Origin: Lepidostoma basale
Lineage: Eukaryota > Arthropoda > Insecta > Trichoptera > Lepidostomatidae
NCBI GenBank assembly: GCA_022606425.2
Contig: JAHDVF020001313.1
Coordinates: 806,001-870,000 of the forward strand
Direction: 5' to 3'
Length of the DNA: 64,000 nucleotides
A model generated the notes under the pieces. That model saw only the letters and a program-made list of their open reading frames with translations, did not search any database and was not told the DNA's origin. The position numbers were made by a program, and so were the translations under genes. Of this stretch, positions 10,291 through 23,700 are shown piece by piece (position 1 is the first letter of the stretch; every line of letters begins with the position of its first letter).

Positions 10291-10545
10291 CATGAGTGTA
10301 AAACCGAAACAAGTGCAAATATACAGTTTGGAGATATGGGAGTTTAAAGATTTCATATTGCTTGGAAAAACTGTTTTTTTTAAATTAACCAATGATTTTC
10401 GGTTTATAGGTATATTACTTTAAACTGAAAATCATTGGTTTATTAAAAAAAAAAACAGTTTTTCCAAGCAATATGAAGTCTTTAAACTCCCATATCTCCA
10501 AACTGTATATTTGCACTTGTTTCGGTTTTACACTCACGGTGCGAA
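10285..10545. repeat. long near-perfect palindrome
   Basis: The left arm, starting TCGCACCATGAGTGTAAAAC, and the right arm, ending TTTTACACTCACGGTGCGA, are almost exactly complementary over about 120 bases each, with a centre near 10408-10420. Only a few mismatches are seen, so the arms are young or kept identical by gene conversion. There is no coding frame. It is a fold-back element or a hairpin-forming transcript. Confidence 0.85.
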
Positions 10546-11340
10546 ATGTCAAAGTGTTTCCTCCAAAACAATGGATTATTTGATCTGAAAAGTTTCTTGA
10601 TTCTTCTTTTAATCTCTCCTTTTTATTATTTTATTAATCCAATGATTCAAACGATTACTTACAGCCAACTGCTAGTTAGAATGGCTTGTAATTTCATATG
10701 GCGCTTTATAACAGTTGTTACATGAGGGAATCATGCGATTAGTGCTACCATCTATGGGCGATGACGAGAACTTTTCATATAACCCACATATTATTATCTT
10801 CTGATGATTTACCTATTAATTTTTGATAGTTTTTTCCCAGCCCATTTTAACGCTAATTCACTTCGATTACATACATTCACCTTTCTCGTGTCTTGGATGA
10901 TGTTGTCCATCCGTCTTTGTCTCCATCTACCTAGTGGTCGACTTCATGCGATTGCGTACTTTGGATGGTTTTAGTGACTCTTTGATCTGAACCTCAACGC
11001 ATGACCAATCCACCATATTTTTTGTGATTTAATCACGATTGTTATGAGCGATTCTACATGAATAAAATTATTAAATAACCTTTTACTATGGTGTCATATA
11101 AAATATATTCTGGAAATATCAATAATTTATTTTATGTTGAAAAGAAAACATAGAATCCGCTTCGATGATCTCGTGTTCGGGATACAATTAACTGTATTTG
11201 TTTCTTAAACGATTGATTTATTGAGAATTGAAATTAGTAATATGTATTTTCAAATTAATCAGTTTATTTAAATTTTGATAAATACATAATAGATATTTGT
11301 TATTTGTAATATCTCTACATGATGGAATATGGTAGCTATC
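10546..11340. other. intergenic, no gene seen
   Basis: AT-rich spacer between LMX1 and CSPG4. Traces of antisense LINE-like wording (about 10840-10990) are too degraded to assign. Confidence 0.4.
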
Positions 11341-11344
11341 CATG

Positions 11345-11680
11345 GCTCTATCCCACGGCATTTCTTTTGGGAATGCATGGGACCAACTCTCTGCAGCTTC
11401 GAGGAGATGGGCATCTCGTAACCCATTTCTTTAGATTAATCAGGGGATAATTCGAGAACTTTCGTGATCAGCTTTTTGTCCCTGATAGATATCTCCGACA
11501 GCGACAGCATAGATTGTTTTACCTACCGGCCGCCAGAACCAACCTGCCTCTGGTGACACCGGTGGGAAGAGCAATTAATGTGCTGAACGCGGTCTCCTCG
11601 GAGATCGACGTCTTTCATATTAATGAAATTACGTTCAGAAGGCAAATACTCTTGATTTTGGAGATTATCTTGTCTTTCTA
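11345..11680 (+). mobile_element. Jockey-type LINE fragment, second copy
   Basis: Plus-strand frames, with stops, give GTNSLQLRGDGHLVTHFFRL, LFVPDRYLRQRQHRLF and ARTNLPLVTPVGRAINVLNA. These align with the minus-strand copy at 9240-9560. Degenerate and 5' truncated. Confidence 0.7.
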
Positions 11681-11729
11681 ATGTCGAACCATATCTCATG
11701 CGTTTCTGGTAGTATATTATATACAACAT

Positions 11730-12700
11730 ATTATTTTACCTGTTCTCAATAGATACCTTCAATCTTAATTTTATAATGTCTATTGATGAAATAAACTGAT
11801 TTGATTTGAATTGTAATATAGGTACAACAATAAACTATTGAATTTTGTTTTCTTTGAAATACAATCTAAAGTCCAATAATATATAATATACAATCTATTG
11901 TATCTATAACATGATCTATAATCATTTGCTAACATTTAATAAAAAAAACATTTCTTTATACATATTTCGAAATACGAAAATAATGTATTTTCTATACTTA
12001 TTTTAATTTAATATATTCTACGTGAAACACACTATATGTCCTCTATTTCGTTTGTAATTATGTGTTATATTAAGTTATTTTAATGCATTCTGTTATAAGA
12101 TAAATTGTGTATAACACCAGGATTGTATTATAAAATGAATCTAGTCTCCAAAATTATAAACCAAATCTTAAGATCTTTATAATTTCAATTTAATATCACT
12201 AGATGTCTCATAACTTGTAAAAAAATACATTGGTAAGAAAGGGTAATGTTTTACTTAATATAGGTATATAGATAGAATACTTAAGAATTTTTTTACTCTA
12301 CATAGCGACCACTTCAAGTACATCAAATAGTTCATTTACCACCATTACTTAAGTACACACACACGTACAAAATAATATAATATTATATTATATTTATATC
12401 ATGTACGTTAATTGTTAAATGGAATATGTGTTGTTGAATTAATAATAATTTATATGTATATACGAAACTATTATTTGAATAATGTGAACAATGAGCGAAA
12501 ACGCACAAGAAATGATTAAAACAATGCAGGTATGTTAAGCGCCTAACGTATTTTAAATTTATTAATTCTAAATACGAGATATTTGAAATTTACATCTTGA
12601 ACACAATAGTAGGTACCTACTTACTTTGATTTTGGAAGAACATTTTACATTTTAAATCATTTAATTATATTAAGTAAAAATCTGAATATTGATAACTGCA
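11730..12700. other. intergenic, no gene seen
   Basis: Highly AT-rich sequence with no supported coding or RNA feature. An ACACAC and AT-rich simple stretch lies at about 12355-12400. Confidence 0.4.
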
Positions 12701-12708
12701 ATAGCCAT

Positions 12709-13066
12709 AGGTTTCCAATCTTATCTGGGCCAACGCCCCCTTTACAAGAAAAATAAACGTTCAAAGCCCCCCTCTATATTAGTTATTAAGTTATTCCAAA
12801 TATTTAGATTAATTAATAAAAGTTATTCCAAATATTTAGAAACACATAGTTGAATTTAAAAATATTATTAAATCTTTTATGTATCTGAAAACCAATATTT
12901 AATTTTCATTTGCTTTATTAGTACCTACGTGATTAGCGTGTTTTTTTGTCTTTTTAGACTATATTTTTTTATCTGCTCACGCTCTCGTTTTTTCTGGGTC
13001 TTCTACTTCCCCCCTGAAAGTCTCAAACGCCCACAAGGGGTCGTTATCGCCCACTTTGAGAACCTA
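12709..13066. mobile_element. possible hAT-like MITE remnant
   Basis: The ends ATAGGTTTCCAATCTTATCT and, at the right, CCCACTTTGAGAACCTAGGG are imperfect inverted repeats of the CAGxGGTTCTCAAA type seen at 23137. Internal GCCCCC/GGGGGC words lie near both ends. No target duplication could be confirmed. Confidence 0.4.
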
Positions 13067-13903
13067 GGGGTTAGACGATACGTATACGAGTGTATGTGTG
13101 TAAGTCATTGCATTAATATCATGAGTTTTTCGCTTTTAACATAATCGCTATGTATGATCTTACCGCTAAATGACATCGAGATATTCATTTTAAATATTAT
13201 TTTTAATGGATATCCCACTTTACTTCTTTTTATGACAAGGGTCAATATTAAAGTTTACGTATTACATTACTAAAAAATAAAATATTTTGTTAAAATAGAC
13301 ATCGATTTATATGAACAATATATTATGTGTACATTTGATATGAAAATATATTTATAATTTTGAAAAAAGGCTACGACTACATATTCTAGACATCAATGCT
13401 TTATATTTTTAATAATATGTAAAATAAATTATTATTATTTTGTTGAAGGGCTCTTTATATTGTATAATTACAGCGCGAGCCAAATCGACGTAAAGGGTGG
13501 AAAAAAAGATCATCGAAGAAATAGAATTCCATGTGAATAGAAATATGATATTTATTTATTGCTCTTATCGTAAGGGGTAGGTATCTACCTACCTGTTTCC
13601 GGAACTTTTATAACGGAAATTCGAACGTAACTTTAAAAAAATGATGTTTAGTGTAAATAAAGACCAGCAAGACTCGATTATAAATAACGAGAAAGATAAT
13701 CTATTTTTGGAGTCATAACTTCAGAAGTACATAAAAGAAAAACGTTTGCCTTTACACGAGGATACCCTTATATGGTGGAAATTAAATTCATACAAATATA
13801 TTATCTTTTGCCATCTTTTGCATTAGTGCGCAATATTTATCAGCTCCTCCCAGCAGCGTCGCTGGTCTGGTCTTAAATAATATATTAAGAACACCGGAAT
13901 AGA

Positions 13904-13947
13904 TTGTTAGGTGTAAAAGCGGCCAAACTACTTTTCATAAAATATAG

Positions 13948-13979
<32 letters not shown>

Positions 13980-14601
13980 CAACTGCTCTTAACATATAGC
14001 CAACATAGCCTTAGCAACTATATATAGCTAACTGTATATATGGCCAGCAACAACATAACATGTAGCATAACAACTGCTGCTCAACAACCAACAACATATA
14101 TGTATGTATAGCATGCTCCTGTATATATGTAATATGTATATGTATGTATATATATATATATATGTATATAACAACATATATGTATATATATAACAATATG
14201 TAATGTAATAATGTGGCTGTGTAATGTGTGTGGTAATGTGGCCAGCAGCAGCAACAGCCAGCCAGCCAGCAATGTGTATGTAATGTGCTCAGCAGCATGT
14301 CTTCAGCTGTCAACAGCCAATAATGTCAATAATGTCAGCCAACATGTGTGTAATGTGGCCAGTGGCAACCAGCCAGCCAATGTGTGTGTGTGGCAATGTA
14401 ATGTAACCTCAGCTGTATTAATATGTGGCAATGTGTGTGTGTCAATAATATTAATAGCAGCCAGTAATAAATAGCCAGCCAATAATAATATATGTGTCTT
14501 CAGCTGTGGCTGTAATGTAATATGTAATAATGTGTCTAATAATGTCAACCAGCCAATAATAACAATAATATTATGTAATAATATGTGTAATAATAATATG
14601 T

Positions 14602-14681
<80 letters not shown>

Positions 14682-14771
14682 TTTCATAATATTTTTATTC
14701 ACTTCCGCTACTGCATCCGTTTCCGTTTCTGTTTCCGCTAAAATTTACTTTTAACATCTGTTTCCGTTTCT
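13904..14771. repeat. cryptically simple tract lacking GA and CG
   Basis: About 868 bases contain long TA runs (13948-13978, 14148-14165, 14607-14644, 14651-14680). Between them lie shuffled short words (TAATGTG, CAGCC, TGTGTG, AATAATA). No GA dinucleotide occurs from 13904 to 14771, and no CG from about 13923 to 14705. Frames opened here are by-products of the restricted word set, not genes. Confidence 0.85.
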
Positions 14772-15975
14772 GATTCCGTCATGACACTTCCGTTGCATCA
14801 CTAGTAGGTACTCACGAATTCGCTATAATTGCATCCAAAGAGGTCCATCTCCTTAAACCACCTCGCCACCTCGTTTAACCGCCCTACCGTCTACTACTAC
14901 TAACAGTTTGTACATTTTAGGTATTTTACTTTTTCTAAAGCGCGTACGTGATACGGGATAGCGCAGAATTGTAGTCACAGTGAACGTATCACGTAGGTAC
15001 GTTCAAATACGTAGGGTGGTTAAAAGACGATTCGCCTTCAATAGTACAGTTTATTTAATATTGTGTAATAGATTATGCCACATTAAAAAATATATATGAA
15101 TGAATTCTTTTAATTTAAATTGTTTAACTGTAACATTGTAAATATTATAAATAATGCACACTATAAACTTGGTAGCCTTAAGAAAAATTGTGATCAAAAA
15201 TAAAATTATAGTAACGCTGTACCACAAACATGTTTCACGTATTATCCAAGCATATAAGTGTTGACAGTTTTTTTTTTCATCACTAAAAATGTACCTACCT
15301 AATTATTAATCTGGTGATTTTATGTTAAAAATGATGTTCTCAATTTCAATGAATAAAAAACACATTAAAGCAAGCACATTGTAAACAATTGGTTCATTTG
15401 AACATTAAAAAAAAGATGTCGAATGCATTGATAATAGATTAAATTGATTATAATGGGCTCAAATATAATAAACTCACAAACGTAACGAATTAATTATAAT
15501 TCGAAGGTTGATTCATAATAATATTTTCCGCAAACCCCACGAAAAAAGAAGATAACTTTTTGATGTATTGTACATATTATACAATTTTGAAATTCTTTTA
15601 GATCACGTTATGTCGTATTAAGAATACAATTATTCGGTTTGTAATTATATATCTATAGAACACATATTAAATTATAATACTGCCTTCCGACTTTATAGAT
15701 TTAATTATTATAATTTAAAGTCAAAACTTTAAAGTGAAGGAGTAAGCATTTAATATCTAGACTGGTACATATTGTACATTATATAAATCATAAATCAAGT
15801 TAATGTATAATAACATTTTTGTAAAGCCACAAAAAATCCACAAAAATATTTGTTTTACTTAACAAAAAATGTCTATTTGTTATGATTATTATATTATGTG
15901 TATATAAAATGATGAAATAAATATGAATTAAAAGATTTCTTGAATTTTATTTTGGTGTTAGGTAACATCTAGTAA
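14772..15975. other. intergenic, no gene seen
   Basis: AT-rich spacer. It begins with TTTCCGTTTCTG-like hexamer repeats (about 14703-14785). No gene is supported. Confidence 0.4.
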
Positions 15976-15979
15976 TTTG

Positions 15980-16600
15980 ATCTTCTTCTTCAAGTGCCCT
16001 GTCGGGTCCCCCCAACGTTGGCGATCACCTCAGCGAACCTGTCCCTGTCCTGCGCCGCTCGGAACAGCTCCCCCACACTTCGGATGCCGGTCCACTCCTT
16101 CCGGGCCCTTGGCGTTCCTCAATTTTCCCCTCCAATATCAGTTGGAGAAGGTGGTACTTTTCCCCACGCAGTATATGACCCAGATGTGAGATCTTTCGAG
16201 CCTTGATAGTTGATAACAATTCCCTGTCAACTCTAGCTCGCCTCCAGACTTCGGTATTGTTAACCATGCCTGTCCAGGGAACTCTGAGCACTCGGGGATG
16301 GAGCCACATTTCAAATGCTTCTAATCTGTTCATTGAGTTAACTTTCAGGGTCCAAGTTTCACACTCGTACAATAAAACAGACCACACATAGCATTTGATC
16401 ATTCTCTGGCGGAGTTTCAAGTTTACGTTATCATTGCTGAAGAGCATTTTATTAAACGTAGCTCTTGTTGCCTCAATTCTGCATTTTATCTCTACATCTG
16501 AGTCAAGAGATTGCATTAGTATGCTGCCGAGGTATTTAAATTTTCCCACCCTTTCAACGTTACGGCCGTTCAAATTCAATACTGACCCACTGTAGTCAAG
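15980..16600 (-). mobile_element. LINE reverse-transcriptase C-terminal ORF
   Basis: A minus-strand frame of 184 residues (16025-16579) reads GRNVERVGKFKYLGSILMQS, then CYVWSVLLYECETWTLKVNS and LGHILRGEKYHLLQLILEGK. This is the thumb and C-terminal domain of an insect non-LTR retrotransposon. The element ends in an AAG-rich tail (GATCTTCTTCTT on the plus strand at about 15980). Family members occur at 1258, 42575, 49100 and 51173. 5' truncated. Confidence 0.85.
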
Positions 16601-16609
16601 CCGTCTGAA

Positions 16610-17610
16610 ATTTGATAATTATTTTTAAATATAATTATTTTAATATGAAATGCTACAGATCATATTATATAATATAAACACCATCTTCTTCCGTGAACTC
16701 CTCGTCATCCCTCTATTTTGCCTATGTTTAGCTGAATGAGGTTATATTTCACTACTTTATCTCTGCCTACAATTGTCAGCCTATAAATACATATTTATTA
16801 ATGTTGTTTAGCGAAAAAAAAAAATCAAAAAAAAAAATCATTAAAATTCTGTTTATTTTATTTTTTCTTCTGCTTCGGATCGGCTTCTGCACCTCGTTGC
16901 TTTCTACACACTATTTTTTTTTAAATGCCTTAAAATTGCATTTTGTTAAGTATATTTATTAATAAATCACACGTTTTTCGGGAAAAGTCTTGTTTCAGAT
17001 GGTCTAATTTATGTTTTTTTATTTTTAGTTATTTATTTAATAATATACATATTTTTTCAACGCAAAAAATTTATATATAATATTTTTTATTTTACAAGTC
17101 ATTTTATTTCGGAAGAAGTAAGTACTTTGAATAATAGGTAGCTATAAAATGAAGACGAAGAAGAAGAAACTTCTCGAGACTTTTCCCATATATGGGGAAA
17201 ATTTATAGGGAAAATGTAATTTTTGACATCTCATCACCAAGTTTTAGCGACCGAGCAAAATCTCAGTAAAAGGGCGCGGGCGTATGTCAAGCGCGATGTC
17301 AAATATTACAATAAAAGTGCAAATATTGAATTAATGTGTCCATTTGTATCATATTTTTACTTATAAATAATTCTTAAATACATTTAACTCCGAAATTACA
17401 GCAGTTTTGACGCTTAAATCGAAGTGCAGTTGTGTTTTTTTTTCTTAGTGCCATTTTGGTTTACCACGCCTGGTCAATATGTGTAAATTACGTCAAACTG
17501 ATTTATTGCATATTTTAGCTTTGTGTATCGAATAGACTTTTTTGAGGAGTGTTATTATGTGATTCGCTTGTTAAGTGACGTTAACATGTATATTTAAATG
17601 TGCCAGCACA
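16610..17610. other. spacer and probable CSPG4 promoter/5' UTR
   Basis: After AT-rich sequence, 17190-17300 is locally less AT-rich (GGGCGCGGGCGTATGTC) and lies about 320 bases before the CSPG4 start codon. A promoter or first untranslated exon here is an inference. No TATA box or initiator could be fixed. Confidence 0.3.
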
Positions 17611-17704
17611 ATGGGACGAGCCGGATTCATGGGAGCGACGATGAAACTGATTTTGGCTTTGTCCTGCATAACATTAAACACTCTATGCAATGCGGCAGAC
17701 AGAG
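17611..17704 (+). CDS. kon: CSPG4 exon 1: signal peptide
   Basis: ATG at 17611 (context CACAATGG) is the first ATG in frame after an upstream stop-free stretch. It begins MGRAGFMGATMKLILALSCI, followed by TLNTLCNAADR, a hydrophobic secretion signal with likely cleavage after Ala near residue 28. A later Met (MKLIL) could also serve. The donor GTAAAA is at 17705, and the exon ends with one base of the next codon. Confidence 0.85.
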
Positions 17705-20700
17705 GTAAAAACTCTAGATTTTCATTTGTCATCGTTAGAAACAACCTCATAGCTTTAATTTAAAGTTATTATCACTTACACGTTCTTCTCGAACTTGATA
17801 AATAAGTGGGTGTAATGGGGAGGCTCTTGGCAATAAAAAAAATACATTCGCCCAAATTGTACAATGGAATTAGAATTTTGCTGAAGTTCTGAATAATTGT
17901 TTACTTACATTTTATCGATTGGCGTTACTCATTATCTTTTAAATAAAAATGTAATTTTCCACGAAACTCCAAATAATATTTAAATTTATTTTGATAAATT
18001 TTTCGTAGAATATTGTTTTAATAAACTTCCACAATAGTAAGTAATATTTTCATAAACATTAATAATCATTAAGTATATATATATGTATGAAAACATGTTT
18101 TTTTTTTTACAAAAAATAGTCAAATTGGAAACTAAAGAAATTTTAAACCAACTAACAAGAACTGGTTCATGTATGTCCAAATTGTGATATTAACTCCTTT
18201 TTTACTACATTTTAATTTATGGCATTAGGATTTATTAATCAATCCACAATATGAGCAGAAAATAACTAATTATTGTGAAGAAAGGGTTGTGGTCAGGCTT
18301 CATCCCATGTTCCCTTGTTTAAGAGCCAAATGTTTTGTTATCTAGGAAACCACCCGAATTGTTTGTCCAACATAGTGTTCTGACGAACTAGGAGTGAATG
18401 TATACCAGGTTGCTCCTTAGCCTCTCAATATTAATAACATTTATCATTTACAAAATGCCATTTTTTCAATTTGTAAGGGTACGGCCACACCAAAGTGCCA
18501 GAGTAGGGGTCAAAATGAACACCCTGCGAACCAACGTATGGCGACCACACTATACGCTCCATGCCACAGGGCGTGATCACAAGTTAACTGTGTCTTGACT
18601 CCTACCCAGGCACTCTGCTGTGGCCGTACCCCAAAATAAATTGTTTAATTTCGTGTACACCAATAGATGTCTCCGGTGGTCTAAATTTTAGCATAATCTG
18701 GGAATATAGGAGAAATTACAAATGAGTCCCAAGCATGGGGCCATACGCTCTAACCAAGTATGCAATTGCCCCACTGTTAGGGCGGTACACACGGAGAGGT
18801 TAACAGTGAAGTGTATAAATAGTTTTATGTTTCCAGCATCATTCTACGGAGCCAGCTACATTGCTTACCCACTCCAGGAAGCCAAGGGCTCCACAGAACT
18901 GAGCTTCAAGTTTCGCACACAGCTCTCCGACGCCCTTCTACTCCTGGCCGCCGGCAAGACGGATTATTGCATGGTAATTTTATACAACATTTTGAGTGTA
19001 TACAAATTCTTGTAAACAAATACTGGATTTTACACATTGCGGATAAATGATTTTTTTATAAGGATTAATTGTATCTCAAGATGACGCTAGTGTAGAGTGA
19101 ACTAAAAAATGTAAAGATAGGTGCGGGATTCTAGCATATATACAAGTTCCAAAAATTTGTCAGATGTGGTGGTCATAAGAAGGGCAGAATGGGGAATGTT
19201 GTTAAACATAAACCGATCGCTCAACCCAACCAATGACAGGTCATAAGTCTTGTAAGCGCCTCGGCCACCACATTCTGTTCCAAGAAAAACAATCTACATC
19301 TTCGTTTCTATTGAGATACAATTAATCCTGGTAATTTTATCATTAGTTCATTTATTATTACCAAATTTTGGTTGATAAACTTGACATGGGGTTTATTAAT
19401 TCTATTATTTATTTCAGATCCGGTTAGAAGGGGGCCGTCTAAAACTACATATCAATCTCGGTGCGGGTGAATCTGAAATCTCCTCACCACGAGGTCTTTA
19501 TCTGAACGACACAAAGTGGCATCATTTGAGTGTTGTGAGAAAAGAGGCCAATCTTACCATAAAGGTATCTTACCATTTTCATCGATACGGCTGATACTTT
19601 TATTGGACAACAAAAATAGTTAATTTATTAATTATGACCTTATAGTTGAGTAATACTTTATTTATTTTGCAGATTGACGATGCCATAGTTAAAAAACGCC
19701 TACCAGGACGATTCTTCGAGTTGAATATCCATTATGGAATATTTTTAGGCGGACAAGGAGACTTTTCCGAATTGTTCCTTGGACACATGGAAAATCTCCG
19801 TGGCTGCATGGAAGATGTAAGTAGCATAGAAGTTTAGAATTTAATTGTGGTTGAAATGTGATTTTATAACTGTTAATTCAAAAACTTTGTTTTATATCAC
19901 AATAGTATTTATTTTACTTTAGGACAGCTGTTTCATCAACCAATGTTGACATCATCAGGTGTTACAAAAATATATGTCAAATGTTAAATTTAAGAAATGT
20001 GATTGTAAATTTAAGTTAATCTAATGATTTTACTGAAATCTGTTGATGGATGTTAATTTTAAATAACAATGTAATAAAACAATGTTTTTAAATAACTACT
20101 TTCAGCTTTGTCTTCGACAGCGACTGGCCAGCCAGCCCGTTAAACCATTCACTGTCAAAATAAAGACAAAAGTTGTAGTAGTTATTAAAAAACAGTGTTT
20201 AATTTAATTAGAATTTAAGCTAATTTATCAAATGAATTTCAATAAAAAGATTCAGCATTTGTATAATTGTATTCTATGAATGTTTTTATACCGATTTGAT
20301 TTAATTATCCAGGTTCAGTATAACGGAGTAAAGATCATAGAAAAGGCTCGTAGCAGAACAGGGGCTGTGCGGGTTGAGGGGGTAACTTGGAACTGCGCCC
20401 CGGAGTTTGATGCAAATTACACAGCTGCCATCAGCTTCATCGAAGAGGGCTCCTATCTCGTGTTACCGAAAATAAATTCTCGTGCAGGCGGCCGGTTAGT
20501 GCACATCAATTAAAGATTTATTATATAATACTTATAGGTAATCTAAGTACTTTTGGTTAGAAATATATTTGAATGTGTTTATATTGCAATTTGTATTATT
20601 TTTCAGATGGCAAATAGAACTAAAAACAATTTCCTCAGAGTGTATAGTTCTGTACAATGGTGGTGGGAGCAGAGGTTCCGACTATCTGTCTGTGGAGGTG

Positions 20701-23700
20701 CTCGAAGGGATGATAAGGGTCAAAATGGCCCGTGGGCAAATTAAACATACTGTGCAGGTTAATGATGGACAATGGCACAAACTACACTTGCTTTTCAATC
20801 CTTCGCTTATAGAGGTTAATATATTAATTTTCTTTTTATAGTAGGTTAAGGCGTCAACACTGGAATTTTATTATTAATTCGAAATAATTTAAAACACTGT
20901 ATAATCTACTTTCTTTATTAAATATTATTACAAAGCATATAAAAATATTATTCACAACATGTTTCGGAAGTGAACTCCTCCATTCTCAGGTGAAAATATA
21001 ATCAGTTGTATTTTCACATGAGGATGGAAGAGGTCACCTGCGAAACATGTGAAAAATATTTTTATTTGATATTTAATAAAGACTGTGGATTATGCAGTGT
21101 TTTAAATTATTTCAAAATATTAATTTTCTCAATTAATCGATAGACCGTCAAGTAAACGTTTCTCTATTTGTCATTGCTACGTGGCTCATTTTTAAAACAA
21201 TATTTTCTTACAAATCAAAAAATTATAGCAGTAATTGATTATTTCAGTATCTTACTTGAATATCAAAGAATTAAACACATATTTGAGAATCTGTCTAAAA
21301 GTCAGTCATCGCTGGCAAAGAATTAATCATTTATTTAATATTTAAAATAATCTTGTCATTCATGAAAATGAAAACTTCAGTTTTCTGATTAAATTATTTC
21401 ATAATGCCTTAGAAAGACGAAACATGTAACTCCACTATAATGCAATAAAACTTCTAGAAAATCATTGTTTTCATCACATTTTTTAATTAATTTTAATTAA
21501 TTTTACATTTTATTGGTAGGTCTACTAAAAATAATTGGTTTTCAAATTAAATGATTACTGAGAAAAACATAAAATATTAATGACAATTTTTTTTGGCACA
21601 AAATGCTTGTGATTTTTGCGCACTTCATGGAAAATATGCTGGAATTAAATATTTGATATAGAGTTTTACACCATTGTTCACGAAGCAATGCATTTTCTAA
21701 TACCTTAAACTTTTATATAACAACTTTATCATCTAAAAACTCGGCTATCTTTATTTTATTTTTATTATTTTTATTTATAGCTATCTGTTGATGGGGTGGC
21801 CATGAAAACACGAGTAGAAAGCACGGGTGCACGTTACTTGGACTTGTCTGACTCTTTCTATCTTGGTGGCATCGAACCAGAGAAACGGCAAAGAGCATTC
21901 ATAAAAGGCATTAAAGCAGCTGATTCAAGCATAATGGTACCTATATTTTTGTTTTCCATAATTGTATTTCCAGTGCTTTGAGTCTTCCATATAATTTCTG
22001 TTCCAGATTGTTCTTCATTTCAAAATGTAAAATTTTCAGGGGTGTATTCGGAGTATAGAAGTGGATGATAAGTTGTTAGGGTTGCCCTCAGCAGTGGTGA
22101 CACGGGGTGTGTTACCCAACTGTGTGTGGTCATACCCATGCCAGGACACACCAGCCAACCCACCCTGCATCGCGTATGCATCCTGTCAACAGCACGGGGT
22201 GGATCATTTTACTTGTCGGTGTGAAGCTGCTCTTTGCATCAACCCTGACTATGCCGAGAAATACAAGGTTAGTTTAAAAATACATTTTTATTTCTTAATT
22301 TTAACAACTAAATAGTTAAATCATACACTCTCATATTTATAAAATTTTCAGGTGTTCTCTAAACTCGCCAATCAGCTGGAGCTGATATCTCTATATCCGC
22401 TGGTTGTACAGGAAGGGGGTGTGGCCTTGGTGACGGCTCAAAATATTGACGTCGTTCTTGACCACCATAAGTATGGTGTACGGCCTTCCGGCGTGTTGCT
22501 GCACATAGTACAGCCTCCCCAGCATGGTCGCATCGCTGTGGATCTGCAGCGCCAGCCAGCCTCGCAGGCAGTGTTGGCCGATGGCGAGAGCAAGAGACAG
22601 GTGTTCACGCTGCTCGATCTCACCAAGGACAAGGTTTGGGAAATATCCATTATGCATTCTGCAATAAACCGTTGGATTGTGGGGTACAATTAATATACAT
22701 GGTACTAATAATTCCATTCATAAATTGCGTTTTTTTTTAATCTACATTATATCTGAAAAATCTGTAGTAATATTGTTCAATAAGCGAATGGTAAATGCAA
22801 GTTTTTTTCTTTACTTTATAATTTAATAATGACCTGTTTTGAGCGAACCAATATTTATGAAATAAAAATATTAAAATCAATTCACTTTAATTTTTTGTTT
22901 TGTTTTTGAGTTTACTTACTACTTCATTATTTAAAAAAAATTTAGCTATTTTATTTGATGATAATTCAAAGAATCTGAAAATTCTGTAGTTAATAGTTCC
23001 AACAAGTAAAATTAAATGTGTAAATTACTCTCTATGATATTTTAAATTATATTAGTGTTATTGGTCAGTTACTTCTGTATACGAGTATAACATATTATGT
23101 TTATGTAAATGTTTGCATTAATTATATTAATTAAACCAGCGGTTCTCAAAGTGTGCTCTGGGAACACTTTATAATGATATTATAATGAGATATTGAGCAT
23201 TATTTAATATGTACCTATTCTTGTTAAATGATTATAATTAAATAATGGACATAAAGCTACATTTGACTTATTTTAGAGTTCTGTAAAATATTTAGTGTTT
23301 CAAAAGGGGTCAGTTGCCAAAAAAGATTGCGAACCGCTGGATTAAACTAATTAATTTTTTTCTTTCATTTAATGCGAAATGTGTTGTGTTATACACATAT
23401 TTGTTGCGATATGTTAATTTAGCAAAATGTTGCGCTTAACCCAACCAATGACAGGTCATAAGTCCTGTAAACACCTTGATCAACCATATTCAGTTTCCAG
23501 TTTGCATCTTCGTCTCTATTAAGATACAATTAAATTTCATGAATTAATCACCCACCGTGGGTGAAATCCAGTATTCGTATACAAGTATAAGTATACATTC
23601 ACAAAAAATATTGTTTTGGTTCCTGTCAAAAGTTTTGAAATCATTCTAGTATTTATTAAGATTAATTAATACTGGATAAAGATGACACGATTAGTTAGGT

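Noticed and set aside
14011..14741. Several open frames on both strands in the TA-rich tract
   Set aside because: They follow from the restricted word set (few stop codons possible) and encode low-complexity Ile/Tyr or Ser/Asn runs.
22391..22717. Minus-strand frames opposite the CSPG4 exon at 22352
   Set aside because: Shadows; the plus strand has the CSPG repeat motif and matching splice phases.
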